A DNA stretch of 35,619 nt from DAOPZC01 sp035353175 (GCA_035353175.1 DAOPZC010000050.1:1-35619), one strand, 5' to 3'; numbered from the stretch's first letter, positions 6,287 to 14,848 are shown. Program-made: numbers and translations. Notes: generated by a model from the letters alone, not told the origin.

Positions 6287-8272
6287 ATGAGCGTTGAAAT
6301 CATCGGTGACCTTCCGTTAGCCACGGATGAAAGAGGCAATCTCAAAAGCCATATCGGAACCTTTTTCGTCTCCGTCGGCGTGCTGGTCACGTTGCCGGGC
6401 ATGCCGCACGCGCTACAGCATCTCGCATATCATGCGCACCTGAACCGGCAACGGAAAAGCGCGGGGCTGCCGGCGCTTTCGCACGATGCGCTCATGACCC
6501 TCTCCGCCAACGCCGTGGACCTCATCATGAAGGGGCGCGACGTCCTGATCCGCCCAGACCCCAGCCAGATGCCGCTGGCTTTCCGGGCGGACGAACAGTT
6601 GCAGGAACTCGTCCCGAAGCAGCACATCCGCTTTCTGAACGCCCACCATCCGAACGTTCAGCAGACGATCCGGGAACGTGGCGAATATTGGCGGATTTCC
6701 CCCCTGCCGCGCAACAAGGATGCGATCATCAAAGCGATCCGAGACGCCCGCGTCGCCATCGGCGGACAGCCGATCTATTTTTACAACCCCGAGACCGGCT
6801 CACGCTTCCTGACCGTACAATCTTTCAGCGCCCTCGCCACACTTGACGACGCGGACCTGCGCCGTCACCTCATCGAAATCCGCGATTACTCGTCGAAATT
6901 CAACCGCACGCATTACCGTGAAGTGTCCTTCTTCGCCGCCGGCGATTCTTTCGGCAGCCGGGATTTTGCGGGCCAGCCTTTCGAAGCCTTGCCGGAGGCG
7001 GACCTCCGCGCCGTCCACGTCAAGCTCTGCGAGCGTTTCCGCAGCGCGGTCCCCGCACACCTCCACAAAGACGCGCCCAACGACCCCGAGTGGCGCAAAC
7101 GGATGTTCGACAGCCTCTCGGAGCTGCAATCCGACGTCCAGACCGACGCCATCGTCAGCGGTCTTTCCCCCGAATTTTTCCGGCAGATCTACTGGCATCC
7201 CGGAGGACGCATCGAAAACGGAGAATTGGTCTTCGATTCGATTTTCGATGAAGCCTACAAACATCCGGACGACCCGGAGCTGTGCCGCCTCTGCGACGAC
7301 CGCGTCAAAGGGTTCATACGGAACTACATCCGCGAGTTCGGCGGCATCCTCTATGTCAACATCGGCGGCATCCTGCCGGAGATGCGGCAGCGCCCGCCGG
7401 TCGGGGGACACCGCGCCTACATCGCCGAGGTCATGTACCGCGGCGCGGACAAACCCGTTCTGCGCATCCTCCGCATCCAGCGCTGGGGCATCCGCGAGCG
7501 GCTGGACGAGGACAAAGATCTGCTCTGGGCCGTGATGGAGGGCGCGGAATACACGGAGTATACGCTCGACCGCCGCCTCGGCTGTTGGGAGCTCGGAATG
7601 CCTCTGCCGGGCCGCATCGACACCCGCCACATCGCCGAGAATTATTTCGGGAAGCAGCAGAAATACCACGGCACGCGCATCTGGACCACCTACTTTGAGC
7701 GCGACTTCATCGACGGCATGGCCACCGACAAAATCCCCGAAGCCCTTCTCAAAGACGCGGCGTTCATGCTGCGGGTGGCCCGATTGCTGGGCCAGGCCGC
7801 CGCCCCCAACCTGGTGGTGGGCCGCACCGACGGCAAGGGCAACGTGACCTTCGACAGCGGTGACGAGATGATTCTCATGAACGAGCTGGGCATACCCGAG
7901 CGGATCGTGGTGGCCGACCACGCCGGAACCTTCAACGACGTCAATCGTCCGCTGGTCGACTTCGCCGCCGACTACGCCCGCCCCGCCGTATCCCGTGCGA
8001 AGCAGGTCGCCAACCTGGACGCCTGCATCCAGGCCTATCTGGAGGCCCTCTCCTCACGCCTTTCCGAAATGAAGCACGAGTGCCGCCTCAGACGCCATGC
8101 ATTCAACGCGCTTTTTTACGGCGGCAGGCAAGGCCCCGGGACGTTCTCGGACCGCTGGAACACCGCCCTCGACCGTCTCGAAAACACCGATGTCGCCCAC
8201 GTCGTCGCCGCGATCCGTTCCCACATCGAAGCCGAATTGGAAAAGCAGAACCGGAATCGGAACGGCGTGTGA
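6287..8272 (+). CDS. Orphan 661-aa protein, function unknown
   Basis: I do not recognise this protein. The ATG at 6287 is chosen because AAAGGGCG precedes it and a near-consensus promoter ends 21 bp upstream; the frame stays open to 6041 but that part crosses the promoter and a dispersed repeat. There is no signal peptide or clear membrane helix, so it should be cytosolic. It is rich in charged residues. Segments that look conserved are a glycine-rich IREFGGILYVNIGGILPEM (about 350), WGIRERLDEDKDLLWAVMEGAEY (about 400) and, near the end, VTFDSGDEMIL followed by VVADHAGTF (about 525-550), where two acidic motifs spaced like metal-binding loops hint at a phosphotransferase; this is speculation. 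It ends with a charged tail. It stands alone as a transcription unit before a UroD-like gene and a GHKL ATPase. Confidence 0.75.
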   Translation: MSVEIIGDLPLATDERGNLKSHIGTFFVSVGVLVTLPGMPHALQHLAYHAHLNRQRKSAGLPALSHDALMTLSANAVDLIMKGRDVLIRPDPSQMPLAFRADEQLQELVPKQHIRFLNAHHPNVQQTIRERGEYWRISPLPRNKDAIIKAIRDARVAIGGQPIYFYNPETGSRFLTVQSFSALATLDDADLRRHLIEIRDYSSKFNRTHYREVSFFAAGDSFGSRDFAGQPFEALPEADLRAVHVKLCERFRSAVPAHLHKDAPNDPEWRKRMFDSLSELQSDVQTDAIVSGLSPEFFRQIYWHPGGRIENGELVFDSIFDEAYKHPDDPELCRLCDDRVKGFIRNYIREFGGILYVNIGGILPEMRQRPPVGGHRAYIAEVMYRGADKPVLRILRIQRWGIRERLDEDKDLLWAVMEGAEYTEYTLDRRLGCWELGMPLPGRIDTRHIAENYFGKQQKYHGTRIWTTYFERDFIDGMATDKIPEALLKDAAFMLRVARLLGQAAAPNLVVGRTDGKGNVTFDSGDEMILMNELGIPERIVVADHAGTFNDVNRPLVDFAADYARPAVSRAKQVANLDACIQAYLEALSSRLSEMKHECRLRRHAFNALFYGGRQGPGTFSDRWNTALDRLENTDVAHVVAAIRSHIEAELEKQNRNRNGV

Positions 8273-8440
8273 GCGGCCAACCTCCCGCGCGGCTTTTCGT
8301 TCGCGTTCGTGAGCCGTAGCGCCGTTTCCGCTTTTGGTGTATAGTACGCCGCATTGTATACGATTTGTGGTCGTCGCATTTTCGCAGACGGCCGCTGACG
8401 GATACCGACAGCAGCAGAACCCGATCCCCGGAGCCGTCTG

Positions 8441-9451
8441 ATGAACGCACTCGAACGTTATTTAGCCACCGTGCGCGGCCAGCCCACCGACATCCTGCCG
8501 CGCGTGCCGATCCTGATGCAGTTTGCCGCCGAGCACATCGGCTCGACCTACGCTGCCTTCGCCGCCGACTGGCGGGTACTCGTAGAGGCCAATCTCCGCT
8601 GCCGCGACGAATTCGGCTTCGACCAGGTCAGCGCCATCTCCGACCCCTACCGCGAATCACAGGGCTTCGGAGCTGAAATCGTCTATCTCGAAGATCATGC
8701 GCCCTGTCTCGTCCGCCCGCCGCTGACGGACATCCACGATCTCTCGCCCCTCACGCCCGATCCCGACCCCTATGGCTCCGCACGGATGCTCGACCGGCTG
8801 CTCGCGGTACGGGCGTTCCGCGAGCGTGTGGGCCGGCAGTGCTCCATCCTCGGCTGGGTCGAAGGCCCGGCCGCCGAGGCCGCCGACCTGCGCGGCGTGC
8901 AGGATTTTCTGATGGATCTGATGGACGACGAAACAGCGTCCGCCGCCCTGATGGAACGCTGCACCCGCACCGCCATCCGCTTCGCGGAGGCGCAGCTCGC
9001 CGAGGGTGCCGACACCATCGGCATCGGCGATGCCATCGCCAGCCAGTTGCCGCCCGACCTGTACCGCAACCTCGTCTGGCCTTTGGAAATGCGGATCGTC
9101 CAGGCGATCCAGGCCAAAGGCGGACTCGCCAAACTGCACATCTGCGGCAACATCACCCACCTGCTGCCTCACATCGCCGAACTCGGCGTCGACATTCTCG
9201 ACATTGATCACATGGTCGATCCGGCCTATGCCCGCCGTTGCATTGGCCCGGCGACCGCGATCGCCGGCCGCGTCGACCCGGTGGCGGACGTGCTCAAAGG
9301 AACGCCGGAAAGCATCCGCCGGTCGGTCTCTGAGAGTTACGGCCGGATCGGCAACCCGCACCTCGTGATGGCTGGATGCGAGATCCCTTCGGGAACGCCG
9401 AAGGAGAATCTGCAGGCGCTGTGCGAACCCCTCGCATACCGGCGCGGGTGA
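8441..9451 (+). CDS. Uroporphyrinogen decarboxylase-family protein (MtaA-like corrinoid methyltransferase)
   Basis: This 336-aa cytosolic TIM-barrel protein belongs to the UroD/MtaA superfamily. The zinc-site pattern of the MtaA/CmuA branch is visible: H233-x-C235 in LHICGN and C313 in MAGCEIPSGTP. True HemE enzymes lack this pattern, so a role in moving methyl groups between a corrinoid protein and a thiol is more likely than haem synthesis. GDAIASQLPPDLYRN and GRVDPVADVLKGTPE are also typical of the family. The ATG at 8441 has GGAG 7 nt upstream. No corrinoid protein or substrate-specific methyltransferase lies next to it, so its substrate cannot be named. The 168-bp upstream gap contains TATAGT at 8340-8345, a possible -10 element. 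Confidence 0.85.
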   Translation: MNALERYLATVRGQPTDILPRVPILMQFAAEHIGSTYAAFAADWRVLVEANLRCRDEFGFDQVSAISDPYRESQGFGAEIVYLEDHAPCLVRPPLTDIHDLSPLTPDPDPYGSARMLDRLLAVRAFRERVGRQCSILGWVEGPAAEAADLRGVQDFLMDLMDDETASAALMERCTRTAIRFAEAQLAEGADTIGIGDAIASQLPPDLYRNLVWPLEMRIVQAIQAKGGLAKLHICGNITHLLPHIAELGVDILDIDHMVDPAYARRCIGPATAIAGRVDPVADVLKGTPESIRRSVSESYGRIGNPHLVMAGCEIPSGTPKENLQALCEPLAYRRG

Positions 9452-9547
9452 AGCGCCCCAAAAACGCCCCCAAAAGCACTACCCAAAAGCCCGTTTATCC
9501 GTTAAATTAAAGGTCATTGATCTGTTCAAGCAAAGGAACCCTGTCCC

Positions 9548-10765
9548 GTGAAAGACATCCATGTTCAAGCGCAGAAGGACCACATCACCTCGCTGTGTAC
9601 CGCCTCGCCCATCCAGGCACTGACCGAACTGGTGTGGAACGCCTTAGACGCGGATGCCTTTGATGTCAAAATCGACGTCATCCAAAACCCGCTGGGCGGA
9701 ATCGATGCCATCCGGGTGTCCGATGACGGGGCGGGGGTGAACGCCTTGGAGGCCGAGCGCCATTTCGGCAACCTCGGCGGCTCGTGGAAACGCGACGCGA
9801 GTAAAACCCCGCTTTCGGGGCGCGTCCTGCACGGCAGCAAAGGCAAGGGGCGCTTCAAGGCTTTTGCGCTCGGCGACCACGTGGAGTGGCGCTCCACGCT
9901 CCAGACCGCCGCCGGCCTGCGCTCTTTCGTTCTGACCGGCACCGCCCAGACGCCCGACCTGTTCACGCTGACCGACGCCCCCACGCCCGGTCCAGCCACC
10001 GGCACGGAAGTCATGATCACCGGCATCCATAACGCGCTCGGCTCGCTGCTTGAAACCGCGTGGGTGGTTCAGCAGTTCGCCTCGAATTTCGCGCTTTACC
10101 TCAAGGCCTACCCCAACGTACGCATTTACTACCAGGGCCTGCTGGTCAACCCGGTGATCGTCCAGCGCGCGAGCATGACCTATCACCTCAAGTCTTCGGA
10201 GGGCTCCAAGGCCGAACTGCAGGTGATCGAATGGAAGACCAAGCAGAGCCGCGGCAAGATCGTCTTCTGCAACACCGACGGGTTCGCTCTCCACGAGGTC
10301 GATGCCGCCGTGCGCCCCGGCAGCGGCTTCAACTACACCGCGTATCTGGTCTCCTCGCGTTTCGCCGCGCTTCACGACGAGAACCTGCTGATCCTCGACG
10401 AGATGCATCCCGAGATCAAAGCCTTCCTGGACGCCGCGCGCGACATCCTGCGCCGCCATTTCCGTGAACGCCGCGAAGCGCTCACCGCCGAACTGCTGCA
10501 GCAGTGGCAGGCCGACGGCGTATATCCTTACGCCGGCGAGGCCGAGGGCGAGGCCGACGCCGCCGCCCGCAAACGTTTCGAAACTTGCGCCCTGACGGTC
10601 CGAGCCTATTCGGACAACTTCGACATTCTGTCCACGCTCGAAAAGAAGCTGCTTTTCCGCCTTCTGCGCGAAACGCTCGAGGCCAAGCCCGACGCCGCTT
10701 CGGCCATCTTGGCCGATGTGCTGGACTTGCCGCTGAAGAAACGCAAAGAGCTTCAGAAGCTGTGA
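9548..10765 (+). CDS. GHKL-type ATPase (HATPase_c_3, MORC/MutL-like), probably C-terminally shortened
   Basis: This 405-aa protein opens with a clear Bergerat ATP-binding fold: the N-box ELVWNALDADA (E27, N31, D35), the DDGAG motif (59-63) and GSKGKGRFKAFALG (96-109), as in Hsp90, MutL and MORC proteins. A transducer-like domain follows (about 150-300). Start is GTG at 9548 with AAAGGA about 10 nt upstream. Relatives I recall continue well past the point where this one stops, after LDLPLKKRKELQKL, with a further helical part and an end domain. The protein may therefore be truncated by the TGA at 10763-10765. Proteins of this class are often found in accessory or defence-related loci, but no partner gene is seen here. 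ATP binding is confident; the role is unknown. Confidence 0.78.
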   Translation: MKDIHVQAQKDHITSLCTASPIQALTELVWNALDADAFDVKIDVIQNPLGGIDAIRVSDDGAGVNALEAERHFGNLGGSWKRDASKTPLSGRVLHGSKGKGRFKAFALGDHVEWRSTLQTAAGLRSFVLTGTAQTPDLFTLTDAPTPGPATGTEVMITGIHNALGSLLETAWVVQQFASNFALYLKAYPNVRIYYQGLLVNPVIVQRASMTYHLKSSEGSKAELQVIEWKTKQSRGKIVFCNTDGFALHEVDAAVRPGSGFNYTAYLVSSRFAALHDENLLILDEMHPEIKAFLDAARDILRRHFRERREALTAELLQQWQADGVYPYAGEAEGEADAAARKRFETCALTVRAYSDNFDILSTLEKKLLFRLLRETLEAKPDAASAILADVLDLPLKKRKELQKL

Positions 10766-10848
10766 CGTGAAGCCCCCATCCCTTGTTGCGTGAGGCCCGC
10801 GCGCAGACGTAGCGCGTGCCTGATCGGTGTCCTTTTTGTGTCCGGGGG

Positions 10849-10880
10849 TAGCGCGATCCCGCGAAACGCGCTAAGATAAT
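10849..10880 (+). promoter_or_regulatory. Inverted repeat abutting the probable metG -10 element
   Basis: TAGCGCG (10849-10855) and CGCGCTA (10867-10873) form a 7-bp inverted repeat with 11-bp spacing. GATAAT (10875-10880) right after it matches five of six -10 positions, but no good -35 is seen 17 bp upstream, where the repeat lies. A regulator bound to the repeat would cover the promoter. Confidence 0.35.
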
Positions 10881-10890
10881 GAATTTTGTT

Positions 10891-10915
10891 GCGGAAAAGG
10901 GGATTCGAACCCGCA
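10891..10915 (-). other. tRNA 3'-end-like fragment
   Basis: On the minus strand GCGGGTTCGAATCCCC is followed by TTTTCCGCA, which looks like a tRNA T-arm and 3' acceptor strand. No matching 5' acceptor, D-arm or anticodon arm is found in the adjoining bases, which are the start of metG. It may be a tRNA remnant, a former integration site or chance. Confidence 0.3.
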
Positions 10916-10937
10916 CGCAGCCCGCAGAGGAGAGCTC

Positions 10938-12956
10938 ATGATCACGAAAAAGCGCAAAATGGTCGTCACGTCCGCGTTGCCGTATGCCAACGGCGACATT
11001 CACATTGGGCATCTGGTGGAGTACATCCAGACTGATTTCTGGGTGCGCTTCCAGAAGATGCGCGGCCACGCCTGCGTCTACGTCTGCGCGGACGACACCC
11101 ACGGCACCCCGATCATGGTGCGGGCGCGCGCCGAAGGCATCACGCCGGAAGAGCTGGTCGCCCGCAGCTACGCGCTGCACACGAAAGACTTCTCGGATTT
11201 CGAGATCCGGTTCGACAACTACTATTCCACGAACAGCGACGAGAACCACGCGTTTTGCACCGGCATCTACAAGGCGATGCAGCAGAGCGGCGCGGTCACC
11301 ACCCGCAAGCTGCCGCAGCTCTATTGTGAGCACGACGCCATGTTCCTGCCCGACCGCTTCGTCAAGGGCACCTGCCCCAAATGCGGCGCGGAGAACCAGT
11401 ACGGCGATTCCTGCGACGCCTGCGGCCAGACCTACCCCGCCGAAGAGCTCAAAGATGCGCGCTGCTCGATCTGCGGCAAAACGCCGGTCACGCGCGACAG
11501 CGAGCACCTCTTCTTTGAACTGGAGCCGTTCCGCGATTTCCTCAAGGCGTGGATCCCCGCCCACACCGCGCCGGATGTGGCCAACAAACTGCTGGAATGG
11601 TTCAACGAGCCCCTGCGCGGCTGGTGCATCTCGCGCGATGCGCCCTACTTCGGCTTCGAGATCCCCGGGCATCCCGGCAAGTTCTTCTACGTGTGGGTCG
11701 ACGCACCGATCGGCTACATGGCATCGCTCCAGAAGTGGTGCAAAGACCGCGGCGAGTCATTCGACGCGTGGTGGCAGAACCCGGACGTTGAGCTGTATCA
11801 CTTCATCGGCAAAGACATCGTGCGTTTCCACTGCCTCTTCTGGCCCGCGATGCTCCACACCGCCGAGTACAAGACGCCGAATCAGGTGTTTGTCCACGGC
11901 TTTCTCACCGTGAACGGCGAGAAGATGAGCAAATCCAAAGGCACCTTCATCAAGGCGCGCACTTATCTGGACCACCTCAATCCGCAGGACCTGCGCTTCT
12001 ATTACGCGTGCAAGCTGAACGGCAGCACCGACGACATGGACCTCAACCTCGGCGACTTCATCAACCGCGTGAACTCCGACCTCGTCGGCAAAATCACCAA
12101 CCTCGCCTCGCGCGGCGCGCAGATGTTGCACAAAAGCCTCGGCGGCATGACCGGCACGATGGACCCCGAGGGGCGTTCTCTGTTCGAAAAAGTCGTGAGC
12201 TGGTCCGAGAGCATCGCCGACCATTACGAGGCCCGCGATTTCAGCAAGGTGATGGTCGAGGTGCGCGAACTGGCGGATCAGGCCAACCAGTACTTCGACG
12301 CCAAAGCGCCTTGGTCGCTGGTGAAGACCGATCCCGAAGCCGCGCGCGGCGTGATGACCTCGATCCTCAACATCTTCCGCGCCCTGACGATCTACATGCA
12401 GCCCGTTCTGCCCGGTTACGCGACCAAAGTCTCCCGCCTCTTCAACGAGTCGCCCTACGTCTGGTCGGATGTGTCGAAGGTCGTCGAAAACGCGCCCATC
12501 CGGCCCTACGAGTACCTGGCCACCCGCATCGAACAAGCCGCCGTGGACAAGCTGGTCGAAGACAGCCGCTCGCCGGACAAGCCCGCACCCGCGAAAATGC
12601 CGGAACCCGCCGCCGAGCCCGTGAAAGAAACCATCGACTACGACACGTTCGCCAAGGCTGACCTGCGCGTGGCCAAGGTGCTTTCCGCCGAAAAGGTCGA
12701 AGGCGCAGACAAGCTGCTCAAACTCCAGCTCGACATCGGAGAGGCCAAGCCGCGCCAGGTGTTCGCGGGCATCCGCAAGGCGTATGACCCTGCGACGCTC
12801 ATCGGCCGCCAAGTCGTGATGGTGGCCAATCTCGCGCCGCGCAAGATGCGCTTCGGCATGTCCGAGGGCATGATCCTCGCCGCGGGCAACCCCGACGGCG
12901 CGCTCTTCGTGGTCTCGCCCGACGCGGGCGCCCTCCCCGGCGCGACGGTGAAGTGA
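10938..12956 (+). CDS. metG: Methionyl-tRNA synthetase with C-terminal tRNA-binding domain
   Basis: This 672-aa class I enzyme charges tRNA-Met with methionine in the cytosol. Signature HIGH is at residues 22-25 and KMSKS lies near residue 330 (GEKMSKSKG). Between them are two zinc-knuckle CxxC pairs (CPKCGAENQYGDSCDACG, about 145-162) and a further CSICGK, so the enzyme is of the E. coli-like two-knuckle type. After the anticodon-binding helices, a proline/alanine-rich linker (about 545-565) leads to an EMAP/Trbp111-like tRNA-binding domain (about 568-672, starting FAKADLRVAKVLSAEKVEGADKL), which gives dimerisation and extra tRNA affinity. The ATG at 10938 has AGAGGAGAGCTC before it. Its stop codon overlaps the start of the prenyltransferase gene (TGATG), so the two are co-transcribed. 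Confidence 0.97.
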   Translation: MITKKRKMVVTSALPYANGDIHIGHLVEYIQTDFWVRFQKMRGHACVYVCADDTHGTPIMVRARAEGITPEELVARSYALHTKDFSDFEIRFDNYYSTNSDENHAFCTGIYKAMQQSGAVTTRKLPQLYCEHDAMFLPDRFVKGTCPKCGAENQYGDSCDACGQTYPAEELKDARCSICGKTPVTRDSEHLFFELEPFRDFLKAWIPAHTAPDVANKLLEWFNEPLRGWCISRDAPYFGFEIPGHPGKFFYVWVDAPIGYMASLQKWCKDRGESFDAWWQNPDVELYHFIGKDIVRFHCLFWPAMLHTAEYKTPNQVFVHGFLTVNGEKMSKSKGTFIKARTYLDHLNPQDLRFYYACKLNGSTDDMDLNLGDFINRVNSDLVGKITNLASRGAQMLHKSLGGMTGTMDPEGRSLFEKVVSWSESIADHYEARDFSKVMVEVRELADQANQYFDAKAPWSLVKTDPEAARGVMTSILNIFRALTIYMQPVLPGYATKVSRLFNESPYVWSDVSKVVENAPIRPYEYLATRIEQAAVDKLVEDSRSPDKPAPAKMPEPAAEPVKETIDYDTFAKADLRVAKVLSAEKVEGADKLLKLQLDIGEAKPRQVFAGIRKAYDPATLIGRQVVMVANLAPRKMRFGMSEGMILAAGNPDGALFVVSPDAGALPGATVK

Positions 12957-13900
12957 TGCGCCGACACGCCCGCCAGTCAGCAGGGACGCCGACAGGGTGT
13001 GTCCGCAGACGCGCCCTTCCATGGATCGGCGTCCTGCGCCTCTGGTCTCTGACCGCGGCGACCATGCCCGTGCTGGTCGGCGCGGCGCTCGCGGCTTTGG
13101 ACGGGCGTTTCTCGTGGCTGCTGTTGGCGCTGACCCTGTTCAGCGGCTGGCTCTTGCAGACCGCCACCAACCTGTTCAACACCTACGGCGATTTCAAATC
13201 CGGCGTGGACAGCGCCGCGAAGCCGCCAACCGCGCCGCAGCTGGTGACCGGTGAGCTCCGGCCGCGTGCCGTCTTCAATGCCGGCTTGGCCGCCTTGGTC
13301 CTCGGCGCCGGGCTCGGCGTCGCGGCCGCCGCGCTCACAGACTGGCGTCTGCTGCTCTTCGCGGCCGCGGGCGCCGCGGGCGTGGCGGGGTACACGACGG
13401 GCGTGCGTTTCAAATACGCGGGGCTCGGCGTGCCGATGGTGGCCATGCTGATGGGCGTGCTGATGGTGCTCGCGAGTTTCTTCGCGCAGACGCGCACGGT
13501 GACGTGGCCGGCCCTGACCGTGGCGTTGCCGGTCTCGTTCCTGGTTGCCGCAATCCTGCACGGCAACGACCTGCGCGATCTGTCAAGCGACCAATCCGCG
13601 AAAATCAAAACCACCGCCCTGATGATCGGCACGCCTGCGGCCCGTGCACTCTTCTACGCCCTGCACATCGCCGCTTATCTCGTCGTCTCCGCCGGCGCGG
13701 CCGCCCGGCTGCTTCCCTTCTGGTGCCTGCTGCCCCTGCTGGCCCTGCCGCTGAGCCTCGGCGCGATCAAGACCTGCGCGGAAGGCTTCCGGTCAAACGA
13801 CGCGGCCCGAATCGCAAAGCTGGAAGGCATGTCCGCCGGCACGCACTTCATCTTCGGAGCGCTCCTCGTCCTTGGCCTCATCCTTGCGAAGTGGCGCTAG
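12956..13900 (+). CDS. menA: UbiA-family prenyltransferase, probably 1,4-dihydroxy-2-naphthoate polyprenyltransferase
   Basis: This 314-aa membrane protein has about eight or nine hydrophobic helices. The two aspartate-rich motifs of the UbiA family are clear: NLFNTYGDFKSGVD (about 71-84) and NDLRDLSSD (about 205-213). The first matches the MenA form, and MenA attaches the polyprenyl chain to dihydroxynaphthoate in menaquinone synthesis. The ATG at 12956 overlaps the metG stop codon; a GTG one codon upstream in the same frame is also possible. No other men gene is in the window, so quinone identity is inferred; another UbiA-family substrate is possible. A prenyl diphosphate synthase gene 1.7 kb downstream could supply chain precursors. 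Confidence 0.85.
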   Translation: MRRHARQSAGTPTGCVRRRALPWIGVLRLWSLTAATMPVLVGAALAALDGRFSWLLLALTLFSGWLLQTATNLFNTYGDFKSGVDSAAKPPTAPQLVTGELRPRAVFNAGLAALVLGAGLGVAAAALTDWRLLLFAAAGAAGVAGYTTGVRFKYAGLGVPMVAMLMGVLMVLASFFAQTRTVTWPALTVALPVSFLVAAILHGNDLRDLSSDQSAKIKTTALMIGTPAARALFYALHIAAYLVVSAGAAARLLPFWCLLPLLALPLSLGAIKTCAEGFRSNDAARIAKLEGMSAGTHFIFGALLVLGLILAKWR

Positions 13901-13938
13901 CCGTCGCGCGCGGACGCATATCCGGGCTTGAACCGTCA

Positions 13939-13968
13939 TTGACACCCCCCCCATGAAACCATTACATT
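13939..13968 (+). promoter_or_regulatory. Sigma70-type promoter of the GYF-DUF975 gene
   Basis: TTGACA (13939-13944, perfect -35) and TACATT (13963-13968) are separated by 18 bp. The transcript start would be near 13975, giving a leader of about 65 nt that contains a small hairpin. Confidence 0.65.
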
Positions 13969-13984
13969 TGAGGCGCTGATGCGG

Positions 13985-14003
13985 CTTATCCTTTCCGGAT
14001 AAG
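13985..14003 (+). other. Leader hairpin upstream of the GYF-DUF975 gene
   Basis: CTTATCC and GGATAAG form a perfect 7-bp stem around TTTCC. It lies in the predicted 5' leader, 38 bp before the ATG, and may stabilise or regulate the message. Confidence 0.4.
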
Positions 14004-14041
14004 TCGACTGTACGGTAACGGCTGAAGGAGGGAAATGCGCC

Positions 14042-14848
14042 ATGAGGTGGCACTACGCGAAGCAGGGGCAGCAGTTCGGCCCCATCGAAGAAGACGTTCT
14101 TTACCGCCTCGCCCAGACGGGAGAACTCGCGCCGGACGACCTCGTCTGGAATCCCGCACTCGGCGACAAATGGGTGCCTGCGGCCTCGATCGGGAACCTC
14201 TTCGACTTTTCATCCCGACCGACGTCCCCTCCGGGCGGCGCAAGCTCGCGCGTATCCGTGGCCGCAGGCGGAGAAGAGGCCGTCCACAACCGCGACCTGA
14301 TGCGGATGGCCCTCGCCTCTCTACAATCAAGATGGGGCTTCGGCGCGGGCGTGATGCTCCTGTATGTGTTGATCATCGTGGGTGTCAGCATGATTCCGTA
14401 TTTGGGGACGATCGCCCAGATCGTCATCACCGGGCCCATGGCGGCCGGTCTATGCTTCGTTTTTTTGTCACTCGCGCGGCAGGCCCCGGTGGAAGTCGGC
14501 CAGCTTTTCCGCGGCTTCAACTGCTTCGGGACCGCCATAGGCGCTTACCTGTTGACGACGCTTTTCGTCCTCCTGTGGAGCCTGCTTTTCCTTATCCCCG
14601 GGATCATCGCCTCCTACGCGTACGCGATGACCTTCTTTGTCATCGCAGACGATCCTGGCGTGGGGCCGCTCCAAGCCATCACCCGAAGCAAGGAGATGAT
14701 GCGCGGCAGGAAATGGAAGCTGTTCTGTCTTTTTTGCCGTTTCCTCGGCTGGAGCCTTCTCTGCATACTGACGCTCGGCATCGGCTACCTTTGGCTGGGG
14801 CCCTACATGGAGACAACGCTCGCTCACTTTTATGACGATGTGAAATAG
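14042..14848 (+). CDS. GYF_2 domain plus DUF975 membrane protein
   Basis: This 268-aa protein starts with a GYF_2 domain (about 1-55: WHYAKQGQQFGPIEEDVLYRLAQTGEL...VWNPALGDKWVPA), a small fold that binds proline-rich peptides in other proteins. A linker follows and then a DUF975-type membrane domain with four or five helices (about 95-260), including a GPMAAGL segment and a LIPGIIASYAYAMTFFVIADDP segment that is typical of that family. The family has no established biochemical function. The start has a strong AAGGAGG 10 nt upstream and a promoter and hairpin further up. A CPBP-type protease gene follows 13 bp downstream, so the two are likely co-transcribed. Confidence 0.85.
   Translation: MRWHYAKQGQQFGPIEEDVLYRLAQTGELAPDDLVWNPALGDKWVPAASIGNLFDFSSRPTSPPGGASSRVSVAAGGEEAVHNRDLMRMALASLQSRWGFGAGVMLLYVLIIVGVSMIPYLGTIAQIVITGPMAAGLCFVFLSLARQAPVEVGQLFRGFNCFGTAIGAYLLTTLFVLLWSLLFLIPGIIASYAYAMTFFVIADDPGVGPLQAITRSKEMMRGRKWKLFCLFCRFLGWSLLCILTLGIGYLWLGPYMETTLAHFYDDVK

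Noticed and set aside
8441..9451. HemE (haem biosynthesis) for the UroD-family gene
   Set aside because: The H-x-C and later cysteine zinc pattern belongs to the MtaA/CmuA branch, and no other haem gene is nearby.
10891..10965. Complete tRNA gene on the minus strand before metG
   Set aside because: Only the T-arm and 3' acceptor-like part are present; no complementary 5' acceptor or anticodon arm exists in the 70 bp where they should be.
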